64,000 nt of DNA from Croceibacterium_B sp963783195 (GCA_963783195.1 CAWAMV010000004.1:2170001-2234000), one strand, 5' to 3'; shown: positions 16,013 through 25,028, counted from the stretch's first letter. Numbers and translations: made by a program. The notes: generated from the letters alone by a model not told the origin.

Positions 16013-17772
16013 GGGCATTGTGGGGCGCCGCTTTTGTAGCGGCGACGGTAATGGCGGTTCCGGCCGCGGCGAACAACACACGCGAATATTTCGTGGCGCA
16101 TGCGACGGGCCATGGCGCACCGCAGCAGCTCGATGCAGAGACAAAGGCCTACTACCGCCAGGTCTTCGCGGCGATCGATCGCGGCGACTGGTCGGGCGCG
16201 GAAACGCTGCTGGCGCAGCGGGCCGAGGGGCCGCTCCACACCGTGGCCCGGGCCGAGCTCTACCTCGCGCCCAATTCGCCCCGGGTGGAACTGCCGCAGA
16301 TCCAGGCGTGGATGGAGCGCGGGCGAAATCTGCCGCAGGCCGCCCAGCTCGCGCGCCTCGCGATGATCCGCGGCGCCACCGATGCGCCTGCGTTGCCGAC
16401 GGAGCAGCAGTTCTATCCTCGCGCGAGCCTGCCCAAGCGGACGCTGCCCTCGACGATCGACGACGGGACGATGCCGACCGAGATCCGCCAGCAGATCCTC
16501 GACCGCATCAGCAACGACGATCCGGATGGCGCTCGCCTGCTGCTCGACGGAATCGACGGCTCGCTCAGCCCCGAAGCGCGCGCCGAGTGGCGCCGCCGGG
16601 TGGCGTGGAGCTACTACATCGAGAACAAGGATCCGCAGGCGCTCGCGCTGGCGCAGACCGTTGCCGCCGGCAGCGGGCCCTGGGTCGCCGAAGGGGATTG
16701 GACGGCGGGCCTCGCTGCATGGCGCCTGGGCGATTATCGCCTTGCGCTGTCGTCCTTCGAACGCGCCGCGCGCGGGGCGCAGAACTCCGAACTGCGCGGC
16801 GCCGCGTACTACTGGGCCAGCCGCGCCGCCCTCCGCAGCCGCCAGCCTGAAAAGAGCGCAGAACTGCTGCGCGGTGCGACGGCGAACGACGAGACGCTCT
16901 ATGGCATGCTGGCCGGCGAGCAACTCGGCAAGGCCCTGCCCGACCGGGTCGAAAGCGCCGCCTTTACCGCTGCCGACTGGAAACGTCTTTCCACGAGCGA
17001 GAACGTGCGCACCGCGATCGCGCTGGCCGAGATCGGCCGCGACGTATTGGCCAGCGAAGTCCTGATCCACGAAGCGAAGATCGCCAGTGCCAAGGACTAC
17101 GCGCCAATCACGCGCCTTGCCCGCGATCTGGGTCTGCCGCAGACCCAGCTTTACCTCGCTTACAATGCACCCTCCGGCGCTTCGCCCGACCCGGCCTCGC
17201 GCTATCCCACCCCGAAGTGGGCCCCCTCGGATGGCTGGCGGGTCGACCCGGCGCTGGCCTACGCGCACATCCTGCAGGAATCGAACTTTCGCTCGGGCGC
17301 GGTGAGTCCTGCGCAGGCCAAGGGGCTGATGCAGATCACGCCGATCACCGTGCGTGAGCACGCGCCCCGACTGGGTTTGAGCGCCAGTGCGGTCGATATC
17401 TTCGACCCACCGACCAACCTCGCGTTCGGACAGCAGAACCTGCAGATGCTGCGCGACAACCCCGGCACGCAGGGACAGCTGCCCAAGATCATGGCCGCCT
17501 ACAACGCGGGTCTCACGCCCGTCACGCGATGGAACCAGGAGGTGAAGGACCAGGGCGATCCGCTGCTCTACATGGAGTCCATTCCCTATTGGGAGACCCG
17601 CAGCTACGTCGCCATCGTGATGCGCAACTACTGGATGTACGAGAGGCAGGCACAGGCCCTTTCCGCCAGTCGGCTGAGCCTGGCACAGAACGCCTGGCCG
17701 GGTTTCCCCGACGGTAGCGGCAGCAACATTCCGCAAAGCGGCCGCGTCTATCTCTCGGCGGGTGCGAACTGA
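16009..17772 (+). CDS. Lytic murein transglycosylase (Slt70-type)
   Basis: The 587-residue exported enzyme cleaves the MurNAc-GlcNAc bond to form 1,6-anhydro ends. The start is GTG at 16009, overlapping the previous stop (GTGA); the ATG at 15973 in the same frame lies inside the upstream gene and would spoil the signal peptide (LWGAAFVAATVMAVPAAA). A long alpha-helical superhelix region (about 30-430) precedes the catalytic SLT domain. There HILQESNFRSGAVSPAQA contains the catalytic glutamate, followed by GLMQITPITV and IMAAYNAG, the standard Slt fingerprints. The periplasmic location fits cell-wall turnover. Confidence 0.93.
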   Translation: MRALWGAAFVAATVMAVPAAANNTREYFVAHATGHGAPQQLDAETKAYYRQVFAAIDRGDWSGAETLLAQRAEGPLHTVARAELYLAPNSPRVELPQIQAWMERGRNLPQAAQLARLAMIRGATDAPALPTEQQFYPRASLPKRTLPSTIDDGTMPTEIRQQILDRISNDDPDGARLLLDGIDGSLSPEARAEWRRRVAWSYYIENKDPQALALAQTVAAGSGPWVAEGDWTAGLAAWRLGDYRLALSSFERAARGAQNSELRGAAYYWASRAALRSRQPEKSAELLRGATANDETLYGMLAGEQLGKALPDRVESAAFTAADWKRLSTSENVRTAIALAEIGRDVLASEVLIHEAKIASAKDYAPITRLARDLGLPQTQLYLAYNAPSGASPDPASRYPTPKWAPSDGWRVDPALAYAHILQESNFRSGAVSPAQAKGLMQITPITVREHAPRLGLSASAVDIFDPPTNLAFGQQNLQMLRDNPGTQGQLPKIMAAYNAGLTPVTRWNQEVKDQGDPLLYMESIPYWETRSYVAIVMRNYWMYERQAQALSASRLSLAQNAWPGFPDGSGSNIPQSGRVYLSAGAN

Positions 17773-17773
17773 C

Positions 17774-18301
17774 ATGGCAATCGACGAAACCCGGCAGTTC
17801 AAGCCGATCTCGATAGCCCTGCTCACGGTGTCGGACACCCGCGGTCCTGACGAGGACACCAGCGGCGACATTCTCGCCCAACGCATCCGCGATGCAGGTC
17901 ACACGCTCGCCGTGCGGGCGATCGAGAAGGATGATGCCGATGCCATCGTGCGGCGGCTTGACGGCTGGATCGACGACCCGGCGATCGATGCCATCGTGTC
18001 AACCGGCGGCACCGGCCTGACCGGCCGCGACGTCACGCCCGAGGCGCTGAACCGCGTGGCCGACAAGGTGATCGAGGGCTTTGGCGAGCTGTTTCGCTGG
18101 GTCAGTTATCAGACGATCGGGACCAGCACCGTGCAGAGCCGGGCGCTGGCGGTGCTGGCGCGGGGCACCTACGTCTTTGCCCTCCCCGGCTCCAACGGCG
18201 CGGTCAAGGACGGCTGGGACCGGATACTGGCCGAGCAACTCGACAGCCGGAACCGGCCGTGCAATTTTGTCGAGCTGATGCCCCGGCTGAGAGAGATCTG
18301 A
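17774..18301 (+). CDS. moaB: Molybdenum cofactor biosynthesis protein B
   Basis: The 175-residue MoaB/MogA-fold protein has the molybdopterin-binding loop STGGTGLTGRDVTPEAL (about 76-93), preceded by ALLTVSDTRG and followed by FALPGSNGAVKDGW. The family adenylylates molybdopterin or assists that step. The start lies one base after the transglycosylase stop (TGAC-ATG), so it is in the same transcript. No other moa or mog genes are in the window. Length and motifs are normal. Confidence 0.93.
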   Translation: MAIDETRQFKPISIALLTVSDTRGPDEDTSGDILAQRIRDAGHTLAVRAIEKDDADAIVRRLDGWIDDPAIDAIVSTGGTGLTGRDVTPEALNRVADKVIEGFGELFRWVSYQTIGTSTVQSRALAVLARGTYVFALPGSNGAVKDGWDRILAEQLDSRNRPCNFVELMPRLREI

Positions 18302-18388
18302 GGCGCGCTCCCCGGCCGAATTCGGAACAAAGCAGCCGTTTTCCCATTGATTCGCGTTACCTGAGTAGAAGAGGAACCCGATCGCACG

Positions 18389-18833
18389 ATGCAGGCAGGC
18401 AGGTCTCGCCCCCTCCAGAAATTGTTCCCTATCGTCATCGCGCTCGCCGGTACTGCCTGCTCGATGCCGCGCGATCCCAACGGGACAATAGACCGGGTCG
18501 AGAGAACGCACACCCTGCGAACTCGGGGTCGTTCAGACAGCTTCTTTCGACGAGCCGAGCAGCAAGGCATTGCAGCGCATCCTGCAGGAAACCCAGTCGA
18601 CTCCGCAGGTCGTGCGAAGCGACAGCGAGGACCTGCTCGAGAGACTCGAGAAAGGTGAACTGGATCTCGTCTACGGCAAGTTTCCCAAGTCGTCCCCGTG
18701 GAAGACCGCGGTCAATTTCAGTGCCACGCCGGGATATCTGGGCACGGTGCCGAAATCGGAACCTGTTCCCCGCTTTGCCACGATGAAGGGGGAGAACGGC
18801 TGGATCATGCTGATCGCGGAGGCCATCCAATGA
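18389..18833 (+). pseudogene. Small solute-binding-like lipoprotein, broken by a +1 insertion
   Basis: The ATG at 18389 opens a lipoprotein signal (LQKLFPIVIALAGTAC) and reads to THTLR. After that the frame is lost. Removing one A at 18520/18521 gives L-R-L-G-V-V-Q-T-A-S-F-D-E-P, continuing to GWIMLIAEAIQ and a stop at 18833. The repaired gene is 444 bases, 147 residues. The restored part (LGVVQTASFDEPSSKAL, then ELDLVYGKFPKSSPW) looks like one lobe of a periplasmic solute-binding protein of the family 3 or phosphonate type, but it is about half the usual size. The stop overlaps the start of the CDF transporter (ATGA), so the two belong together, perhaps as an accessory lipoprotein. Probably intact in the organism. 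Confidence 0.7.
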
Positions 18834-19744
18834 GCGAGCTGCCCGATAGCCTTACAGAAGATTTCGCCAAGGCGAAAAAGCTCGAATGGTGGACGCTCGG
18901 CTGGATGAGCACGATCGTGGTCATCATGTATTTCACCATGGGCGCCAGCCAGGCGATGAAGACCGCCTTTTTCGAAGACATCCTCGGCGTAATCCCGGCT
19001 ATCACGTTCCTCGTCGCAGCCCACCTCGAGACACGCGAACCAACGAAGCGCTTTCCCTTCGGCTATTTGCGCGCAAACACGCTGGCGTTCTTCGCCTCGG
19101 CGGTCGTGCTTTGTTTCATGGGCGCCTTTCTCATCTGGAAGAACGGCATGGGACTGATGAAGGGAGAACATCCCACGATCGGGCCTGTGACCATCGCCGG
19201 TGAGACGTTCTGGCTCGGCTGGCTCATGATCGGCGCCCTTTCCTACTCGATCATCCCACCCGTCATCCTCGGCCGCATGAAACAGCCGGTGGCCAAGCGG
19301 CTGCGCGACAAGGTCCTGCACACCGATTCCCTGATGCAGAAGGCCGACTGGCAGACGGGCGTGGCTGGGATTGCCGGCATCCTCGGGATCGGCTTCGGGC
19401 TCTGGTGGGCCGACAGCCTGGCTGCGTTGCTCATCGCGCTGTCCATTGCCATGGACGGCATTAACGCCACGCGCAGCGCGGCGGCGGAACTCCTCGACGG
19501 TACGCCGCGCAAGATGAAGGGCAACGGCATTTCGCAGGAAGCCGAAGATTTGAAGGAGAGGCTGCAGAAGACTTGGCCGGACGGAACAGTCCGGCTGCGC
19601 GAGTCCGGGCGTTACATCTTCGCTTCGGTCGACGGCGTGGATCACCCGGGCAACCTTCCCTCCGATGCGACGCTGATGGGCGATCACCCGAGCTGGCGGC
19701 TCGGCCGTCTGTCGTTCACGCCGCCCAGGAAAGTCGAACTGTAA
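18830..19744 (+). CDS. Cation diffusion facilitator-like transporter
   Basis: The 304-residue membrane protein has about six hydrophobic segments in the CDF order: WWTLGWMSTIVVIMY, IPAITFLVAAHLE, ANTLAFFASAVVLCFMGAF, WLGWLMIGALSYSIIPP, GVAGIAGILGIGFGLWWA and LAALLIALSIAMDG. The C-terminal domain ends in a beta-like unit. CDF proteins export divalent metals such as Zn, Co or Mn in exchange for protons. The metal-site pattern is diverged (FEDILGVIP where HxxxD or DxxxD is usual; HTDSLMQKADW in the later helix), so the ion cannot be predicted. Its ATG overlaps the stop of the small lipoprotein gene. Confidence 0.78.
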   Translation: MSELPDSLTEDFAKAKKLEWWTLGWMSTIVVIMYFTMGASQAMKTAFFEDILGVIPAITFLVAAHLETREPTKRFPFGYLRANTLAFFASAVVLCFMGAFLIWKNGMGLMKGEHPTIGPVTIAGETFWLGWLMIGALSYSIIPPVILGRMKQPVAKRLRDKVLHTDSLMQKADWQTGVAGIAGILGIGFGLWWADSLAALLIALSIAMDGINATRSAAAELLDGTPRKMKGNGISQEAEDLKERLQKTWPDGTVRLRESGRYIFASVDGVDHPGNLPSDATLMGDHPSWRLGRLSFTPPRKVEL

Positions 19745-19839
19745 CGCTGCCGTCGACCCGCACGAGGTAATTCGGAACGCCTACCCCGTCCCGGCCATTG
19801 ATACGGTATAAGCAACACTCAAATTAGGAGAATGTTTCA

Positions 19840-20106
19840 ATGAAGACGCTTCTCGCAACCGCCGCCGCTGGACTCGTTCTCGCTCTTGGCGCGCCTGCCC
19901 AGGCGGCCGACAGCAATGGCATCAAGGCCGAGACCCCCGTCGTGGTGGAACGCAATTCGAAGGGCCACGCCACCAAGGTGAGGGTTGGTGACACAGTCTA
20001 TGCCGTCTGCATGACCGAGGGTCAGGACAGCTGTATCCAACCGCGTGCGGCAGGCCTCAAGTGGGGTGATCGGCCGCTCCGCTATTGGCCGGGCAACCGC
20101 AGCTGA
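19840..20106 (+). CDS. Small secreted protein, function unknown
   Basis: The 88-residue protein has a clear Sec signal peptide (MKTLLATAAAGLVLALG, cleavage at AQA-AD about residue 22). The mature 66 residues contain two cysteines (YAVCMTEGQDSCIQP) likely to form a disulfide, and a C-terminus rich in aromatic and basic residues (WGDRPLRYWPGNRS). AGGAG stands 9 bases before the ATG. It is a single-gene unit followed by a hairpin terminator at 20131-20155. I do not recognise a characterised family. Confidence 0.82.
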   Translation: MKTLLATAAAGLVLALGAPAQAADSNGIKAETPVVVERNSKGHATKVRVGDTVYAVCMTEGQDSCIQPRAAGLKWGDRPLRYWPGNRS

Positions 20107-20130
20107 CGACGAAACGAAGTAAAGACATGA

Positions 20131-20155
20131 GCTCGGCCCGCAAGGGCCGGGCTTT
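20131..20155 (+). terminator. Rho-independent-type terminator after the 88-residue secreted protein
   Basis: GCTCGGCCC (20131-20139) pairs with GGGCCGGGC (20144-20152) around a GCAA tetraloop: nine pairs including one G-T. A short TTT tract follows on the plus strand. It lies 25 bases after the plus-strand stop and 2 bases before the end of the convergent methyltransferase gene. Confidence 0.7.
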
Positions 20156-20156
20156 G

Positions 20157-21002
20157 TCATTTCTGGGCCGCTGATCCGATCCCTGCAGTTCGGGAAATGC
20201 TCAGCCGGCTGACTGGCCGCGGGGGCGGATGTGCTTGGCCGCGTGGGTCGGGCGTGTGTCTGTCCGCTGCCGCAAGTACGTAAACGAGGTTGGGAAACCC
20301 GCTCGGTACCACCTCCACCCGGCAGAAGCCCGCGGCGGCAAGCTCCTCGCCGATTTCTTCGTTCGTGAAACGGTGGAAGTAGCAGACCCCGACGAAGTCG
20401 GCGGACCGGCGGCGAGGCATACCCTCCGACACCTCCCGAGAATGTATATCGCCGATGAAGATGGGCGAGCCCGGGTGCATCCGGTCGCGCAACTGCCGAA
20501 GGAACTCGATCCGGCGGGTACGCGTCGGAATGTGGTGATAGGATCCCCGGCCGATCACGAGCCCGTCGAAGACGTCAGTGAGCGTGGGCACCTGTGTCGG
20601 CGGAGCAGGCAGGATGGTTCCGCTCAACCCGGCCTGTTCCATGTGGCGCGAACAGGCCCGGACCAGGTCGGGCGTAGGGTCGAAGCCGGTGACCCGGTGC
20701 CCCATGCGGGCGAGGCGGATCATCTCCCTTCCCCCGCCCGCCGCGGCGACGAGGATGTTGCGGCGCCCGTCGAACAGGCGAGCGAAAGCTTCGTCTTCCC
20801 ACGGCCAGATGTTGTCGAGGTTGTGGTCCGCTCCTTCGAAGCCCGAGCCACTTGCCTCGCGGTAAGACCAGACCGTGATCGACTCCAGATCCTCCGGCGC
20901 GAGCAAGCGAAGCCAGAACGAGGAATGAACACCTGCAAGTTTCGGCGCCAGGCGATCGACGGCCCGGAAGCTCAGCCGAAACACCCTCGCTCTCGTCCGC
21001 AT
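20157..21002 (-). CDS. Class I SAM-dependent methyltransferase, substrate unknown
   Basis: The 281-residue protein has a Rossmann methyltransferase core: NILVAAAGGGREMIRLARMG (motif I, about 85-104), VTGFDPTPDLV (motif II acid), TLTDVFDGLVIGRGSYHHI (motif IV-like), and SPIFIGDIHS. The ATG at 21002 is chosen because the upstream open frame (to 21176) would overlap the LexA box and promoter of the divergent radical SAM gene and has no coding character. The last ~30 residues are proline- and arginine-rich and unusual. Substrate unknown; small-molecule methylation is the general expectation. Confidence 0.72.
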   Translation of the reverse strand: MRTRARVFRLSFRAVDRLAPKLAGVHSSFWLRLLAPEDLESITVWSYREASGSGFEGADHNLDNIWPWEDEAFARLFDGRRNILVAAAGGGREMIRLARMGHRVTGFDPTPDLVRACSRHMEQAGLSGTILPAPPTQVPTLTDVFDGLVIGRGSYHHIPTRTRRIEFLRQLRDRMHPGSPIFIGDIHSREVSEGMPRRRSADFVGVCYFHRFTNEEIGEELAAAGFCRVEVVPSGFPNLVYVLAAADRHTPDPRGQAHPPPRPVSRLSISRTAGIGSAAQK

Positions 21003-21169
21003 CAACGACCCCCGCGCCCGCGGCACGATGCCCAAGGCCCACCATTCCGATTGCCGGGTTCGGGAGCCTGCGCCATATATCCTCAGGCCAAGTATTTCAT
21101 AACGAACGATATAAGGGAGCGTTCGGCCTTGTCCGGCGGCCGTGTCATCCAGTCTGGCCGACTCACTTT

Positions 21170-21184
21170 GTTCCATGTATGTTC
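21170..21184 (+). promoter_or_regulatory. LexA (SOS) box, GTTC-N7-GTTC
   Basis: GTTC at 21170-21173 and GTTC at 21181-21184 are separated by exactly seven bases, which is the alphaproteobacterial LexA operator. It ends 5 bases before the ATG (21190) of the PA0069-type radical SAM gene, so LexA bound here would block initiation. The methyltransferase at 20157-21002 reads the other way and starts 168 bases off, so it may or may not be affected. Confidence 0.7.
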
Positions 21185-21189
21185 CTGCT

Positions 21190-22276
21190 ATGGAACAGCG
21201 TCAGGAACCGGCCGTGCGCGGGCGCGGCGCCCAGTCGCGGCAGGTGCCGCAACGCTTCGGGCTGGCAAGCCGCGAGGCGGACGGGGACTGGCGCGATTTC
21301 GTGGCAACTCTCGACGGGGAGCCGCCAAGGCTGCGCACCACGGTGACGGAGGAACGGCCCAGGACGATCATCGCCTTCAACCAGTCGCCCGACATCGGCT
21401 TCGATCGCTCCATCAACGCCTATCGTGGCTGCGAGCATGGTTGCGTCTATTGCTTCGCCCGCCCAACGCACGCCTATCACGACCTCTCGCCAGGGCTCGA
21501 TTTCGAGACCAGGCTGTTCGCCAAGCCCGATGCGGCCAGGTTGCTGCGCGAGATCTCTGGCGAGGCCGAAATACCGCCCAAGGGCCATCGCCATGGGGAC
21601 CAACACCGATCCCTACCAGCCGATCGAGGGGCGCTACGAGATTACACGGCAGATTCTCGAAGTCTGCCTCGAAGCACGCCATCCGGTCACCATCACCACG
21701 AAGTCCGACCGCGTGCTGCGCGATCTGGACCTGCTGGCAGAGATGGCAAGGCACCGGCTGGTGGCGGTGGCGATTTCGGTGACGAGCCTGGACGCCAAGC
21801 TTTCCGGCAAGCTGGAGCCACGCGCCGCTTCTCCGGCCAAGCGCCTGGCGGCGCTGGGCAAGCTGGCCGAGGCCGGTGTGCCCAACCACTGCTCGGTCGC
21901 TCCGGTCATACCGGCGATCACCGACGAGTTCATGGAAGGAATCGTCGCGCGCGCCGGCGCGCTGGGCGTGCAAAGCGCCGGGTGGATCCCGCTGCGCCTG
22001 CCGCACGAAGTGGCGCCGCTCTTTCGTGAATGGCTCAGCGTCCATTTCCCCGAGCGTGGCGACAAGGTGATGAGCATCGTTCGCTCGATCCGCGGCGGAA
22101 AAGACAACGATCCCGATTTCTTCACGCGAATGAAGCCGACCGGCGTCTGGGCCGAACTGTTCCGCGCCCGCTTCCGCCTTGCCTGCAAACGCGCGGGCAT
22201 TGGCAAGGCCAGGTTCGAACTCGACCACACGCAATTCCGGCGGCCCGAGACCGGAGGGCAGTTGCGCTTGCTTTGA
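21190..22276 (+). pseudogene. PA0069-family radical SAM protein (SplB-like), broken by a +1 insertion
   Basis: The first segment reads from ATG 21190 through RGRGAQSRQVPQRF and the radical SAM cluster motif CEHGCVYC (C-x3-C-x2-C) to LLREIS. The frame is then lost. Removing one G of the GG at 21559/21560 continues as A-R-P-K-Y-R-P-R-A-I-A-M-G-T-N-T-D-P-Y-Q-P and runs to the stop at 22276. The repaired gene is 1086 bases and 361 residues, normal for the family. These proteins resemble spore photoproduct lyase and are found in non-spore-formers. The LexA box just upstream supports a DNA-damage role. An alternative in-frame ATG at 21175 lies inside the operator. Confidence 0.85.
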
Positions 22277-22310
22277 GCCTCGCTAGGCTCTCGCACGGGG
22301 AGGATAAGGT

Positions 22311-23843
22311 ATGGGCTTGAGTTTCCGGGGCGATCCGTTCGCAACGGGCTTCTGGGCGCCGACGCGGTTCGAGGCGGACCTGCACGACTGCGAGGTCGAG
22401 GGCGAAATTCCCGGCGCCATCGACGGCACGTTCTACCGCGCGGCCATCGACCGGCGTTATCCTCCGCGCCACCCTGACGACATTCCCTACAACGCCGATG
22501 GCATGGTCGACATGTTCCGCATCCGCAGCGGCCACTGCGACTTTCGCACCCGCTACGTCCGCACGCCGCGCTACGTCGCCGAACGAAAGCAGCGCCGCGC
22601 GCTCTACGGCGCCTATCGCAATCGAGCGACGAACGATCCCATCGCTCGCGAGCTTTCGGAGAATACCGCCAATACGACGCCCATCGTCCACGCCGGCAAG
22701 CTGTTCATGCTCAAGGAATTGAGTCCGCCGATGCTGCTCGATCCGCATACCCTGGCAACCATCGAGGAGTACGACTTCGGCGGCCTGCTGGAAGCGAGCA
22801 GCTTCACCGCCCATCCCAAGATCGATCCCCTGACCGGTGAGATGCTGGCCTTCAGCTACGAGGCTCGCGGCGACCTGTCGGACGATCTCGCGATTCATTT
22901 CTTTGCCCCCGATGGCACCCTGACCCGAACCGTCTGGGTCAAGGCGCCTGTCGTTTCGATGATGCACGACTGGGCCATTACCGAAAGGCACGTCGTCCTG
23001 CCGACCACCGGGATGGTTACAAACCGGGAGTGGCTCGATCGCGGCGGCAATCACTGGGCCTACGATCCGTCCGTGCCCGCCTATGTCGGCATCCTGCCGC
23101 GCGACGGCGAGGCAAAGGATATCCGCTGGTTCAAGGGGCCGCCCGATCGGGCCATGATGGTCCACACCACGAACGCCCGCACCGTGGGCGACAAGGTGAT
23201 CCTGGACGGCCCCTGCGCGCGCGGCAATTTCAACCCGCAGTTCCCGAACCTCGACGGTGGCAGTTTCGACCACGAGGCGCGCAAGAACACCATCCGCCGC
23301 TGGACCTTCGACCTCTCCTCGCCGTCCGACGAGTGGCACGAGGAAATTCTCTTTCCGGGCATCGAGCCGACCAGCTTCACCCGGATGGACGACCGCTATC
23401 TGACGCAGGATTTCCGCTGGAGCTTCAACCTGCTGCATGACCAGGATTTCCCTTTCCAGCACGACGCCTGCCGGCTGCCGATGCGTAGTAACTGGAACGC
23501 GTGGTATCGCTTCGATCACCACACCGGCCGAGTTGGTAAGTTTTCGGCGGGCCCGACACACGAGCTGTTCGAACCGCACTTCATTCCGCGTCGCACCGAT
23601 GCACCAGAAGGCGATGGCTGGTTGATGGGAGTCGCAAACGACTATGCCAGCCTGACGAGCGAGTTGGTCATCGCGGATTGCGATGACCTTGCCGCCGGAC
23701 CCGTGGCGCGGGTGCGCCTTCCCTTCCGACTGCACATGCAGGTCCACGGCTGGTGGGTGCCATCGGAGGAGTTGCCGTTCGAGTTTGGGCGCGATTACGA
23801 CTACGCAGGTCCGGACTATGGCCCGCCGCCGCGCATATCCTGA
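22311..23843 (+). CDS. Carotenoid oxygenase family protein (lignostilbene dioxygenase-like)
   Basis: The 510-residue RPE65/carotenoid-cleavage-dioxygenase beta-propeller binds Fe(II) through four histidines. Candidates are in FTAHPKIDP, MMHDWAIT, MVHTTNA and the C-terminal LHMQVHGWWVP. Opening motifs LHDCEVEGEIPGAIDGTFYR and YNADGMVDMFRI are typical. Bacterial members next to aromatic-catabolism genes usually cleave stilbenes (lignostilbene dioxygenase) rather than carotenoids, and the convergent Rieske oxygenase supports that here, but a carotenoid substrate cannot be excluded. A strong ribosome site (GGGAGGATAAGG) precedes the ATG. Confidence 0.9.
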   Translation: MGLSFRGDPFATGFWAPTRFEADLHDCEVEGEIPGAIDGTFYRAAIDRRYPPRHPDDIPYNADGMVDMFRIRSGHCDFRTRYVRTPRYVAERKQRRALYGAYRNRATNDPIARELSENTANTTPIVHAGKLFMLKELSPPMLLDPHTLATIEEYDFGGLLEASSFTAHPKIDPLTGEMLAFSYEARGDLSDDLAIHFFAPDGTLTRTVWVKAPVVSMMHDWAITERHVVLPTTGMVTNREWLDRGGNHWAYDPSVPAYVGILPRDGEAKDIRWFKGPPDRAMMVHTTNARTVGDKVILDGPCARGNFNPQFPNLDGGSFDHEARKNTIRRWTFDLSSPSDEWHEEILFPGIEPTSFTRMDDRYLTQDFRWSFNLLHDQDFPFQHDACRLPMRSNWNAWYRFDHHTGRVGKFSAGPTHELFEPHFIPRRTDAPEGDGWLMGVANDYASLTSELVIADCDDLAAGPVARVRLPFRLHMQVHGWWVPSEELPFEFGRDYDYAGPDYGPPPRIS

Positions 23844-23935
23844 ACGGCGGTCGATCCGGTGACGGTAAGCGTGCCTCGATCCACTGGCGTCGATATTTTG
23901 TCGGACCTCACCCCTCGGCTGGCGGTCGACGGCCA

Positions 23936-24982
23936 CTAGGCCGCGGCGGAGCGATTCTCACTTTCCTCACGAGCAAGTTTCTCGACGAGGCGATTGAACA
24001 GCGTGACGCCCTTGTCGTGTGCCGTCGGCATGACAGGCCGCTCGGGATCCCGGTCGACCACCCTTTGCTGTGCCTCGATCATCGTCTTGTCCTCGCCGAA
24101 AGCCTGTCCGGCGAGGGCCATCATCCCATCACGCATGGCCTCGTCGCCGTGCGCGCGATGGGGCCCCCAGGAAAAGAAATATCGCGAAGTCCTGGACCCA
24201 GTCGGGGTGACCGCCTGGCTCGTGAAGTTGAGCGCGGCGATCGCCTTCGCCTTCTCGGGCGGCTGACGGTCAAGGGCAGCTGCGGTTCCCTTAGGGTAGT
24301 TGGCGCTCCACATCAGCAGGACACCGGGAATGAGAAAGTCGTAGGTCTGCCACGAATCCACAGGCATGTCCGATTTGCGCATCGACGCGCCCAGCGTTCC
24401 TTCGATCCAGCGTTCGAATCGCACGCCGCGTGGCAAGGGGGTGACGCGCGGCAGCATGCCGGCAAATTCGGCACCGGCGCCGAAGCTCTGTGCGTGGACG
24501 TAGCTCAGGTGGCTGAAATCGAGCAGGTTGTCGTTGATCAGCTGAGCTTCCGCTTCGTAGTCGAGGAAGCCGTGGCCGAGGATGTAGTCGGGATCGTCGT
24601 AGCCCACCGCAGGCGGGACCAAGGTCTCGTCCGCCAACGCAGGGGCGCCCATCCAGACCCAGATCCACGAGTGCTTCGCCAGTACCGGGTAGGTCCGCAC
24701 GCGGGCCTGGGGCGGGATCAACTCCTGGCCCGGAATCTCCACGCACTTGCCGTCGTGGTCGAAACGCAGCCCGTGGTACATGCAGCGCAAACTGGCACCC
24801 TCGCAGCGGCCGAGCGAAAGCGGCGCGTGGCGGTGAACGCAGCGGTCCTCCATCGCCACGATCCGGTCGCCGGCCCGCCAAAGCACGATCGGCTCGCCGA
24901 GAATGGTCATCGGAAGCGGAGCGTCCACCGCCAGGTCCTGCTCCCAGGCGGCGACGTACCAGGCATTGCGGACGTAGGTCAT
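23936..24982 (-). CDS. Rieske [2Fe-2S] aromatic ring-hydroxylating / O-demethylase oxygenase subunit (VanA-like)
   Basis: The 348-residue oxygenase has an N-terminal Rieske domain with ligands in CVHRHAPLSLG and CMYHGLRFD (C-x-H ... C-x2-H, about residues 48-70), and a catalytic domain whose mononuclear iron site is in INDNLLDFSHLSYVHAQSFG (Asp/His/His). The start YVRNAWYVAAW and overall length match vanillate O-demethylase oxygenase and relatives. No reductase gene is nearby, so its electron donor is encoded elsewhere. GGGAGAAT precedes the ATG. It lies 46 bases downstream of dnaE on the same strand. The substrate is unproven; a methoxylated lignin monomer is the natural guess. Confidence 0.85.
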   Translation of the reverse strand: MTYVRNAWYVAAWEQDLAVDAPLPMTILGEPIVLWRAGDRIVAMEDRCVHRHAPLSLGRCEGASLRCMYHGLRFDHDGKCVEIPGQELIPPQARVRTYPVLAKHSWIWVWMGAPALADETLVPPAVGYDDPDYILGHGFLDYEAEAQLINDNLLDFSHLSYVHAQSFGAGAEFAGMLPRVTPLPRGVRFERWIEGTLGASMRKSDMPVDSWQTYDFLIPGVLLMWSANYPKGTAAALDRQPPEKAKAIAALNFTSQAVTPTGSRTSRYFFSWGPHRAHGDEAMRDGMMALAGQAFGEDKTMIEAQQRVVDRDPERPVMPTAHDKGVTLFNRLVEKLAREESENRSAAA

Positions 24983-25028
24983 GACGGCATTCTCCCGTCA
25001 AGGAAGGTCGCCGATTGGCTCAGGGCGG

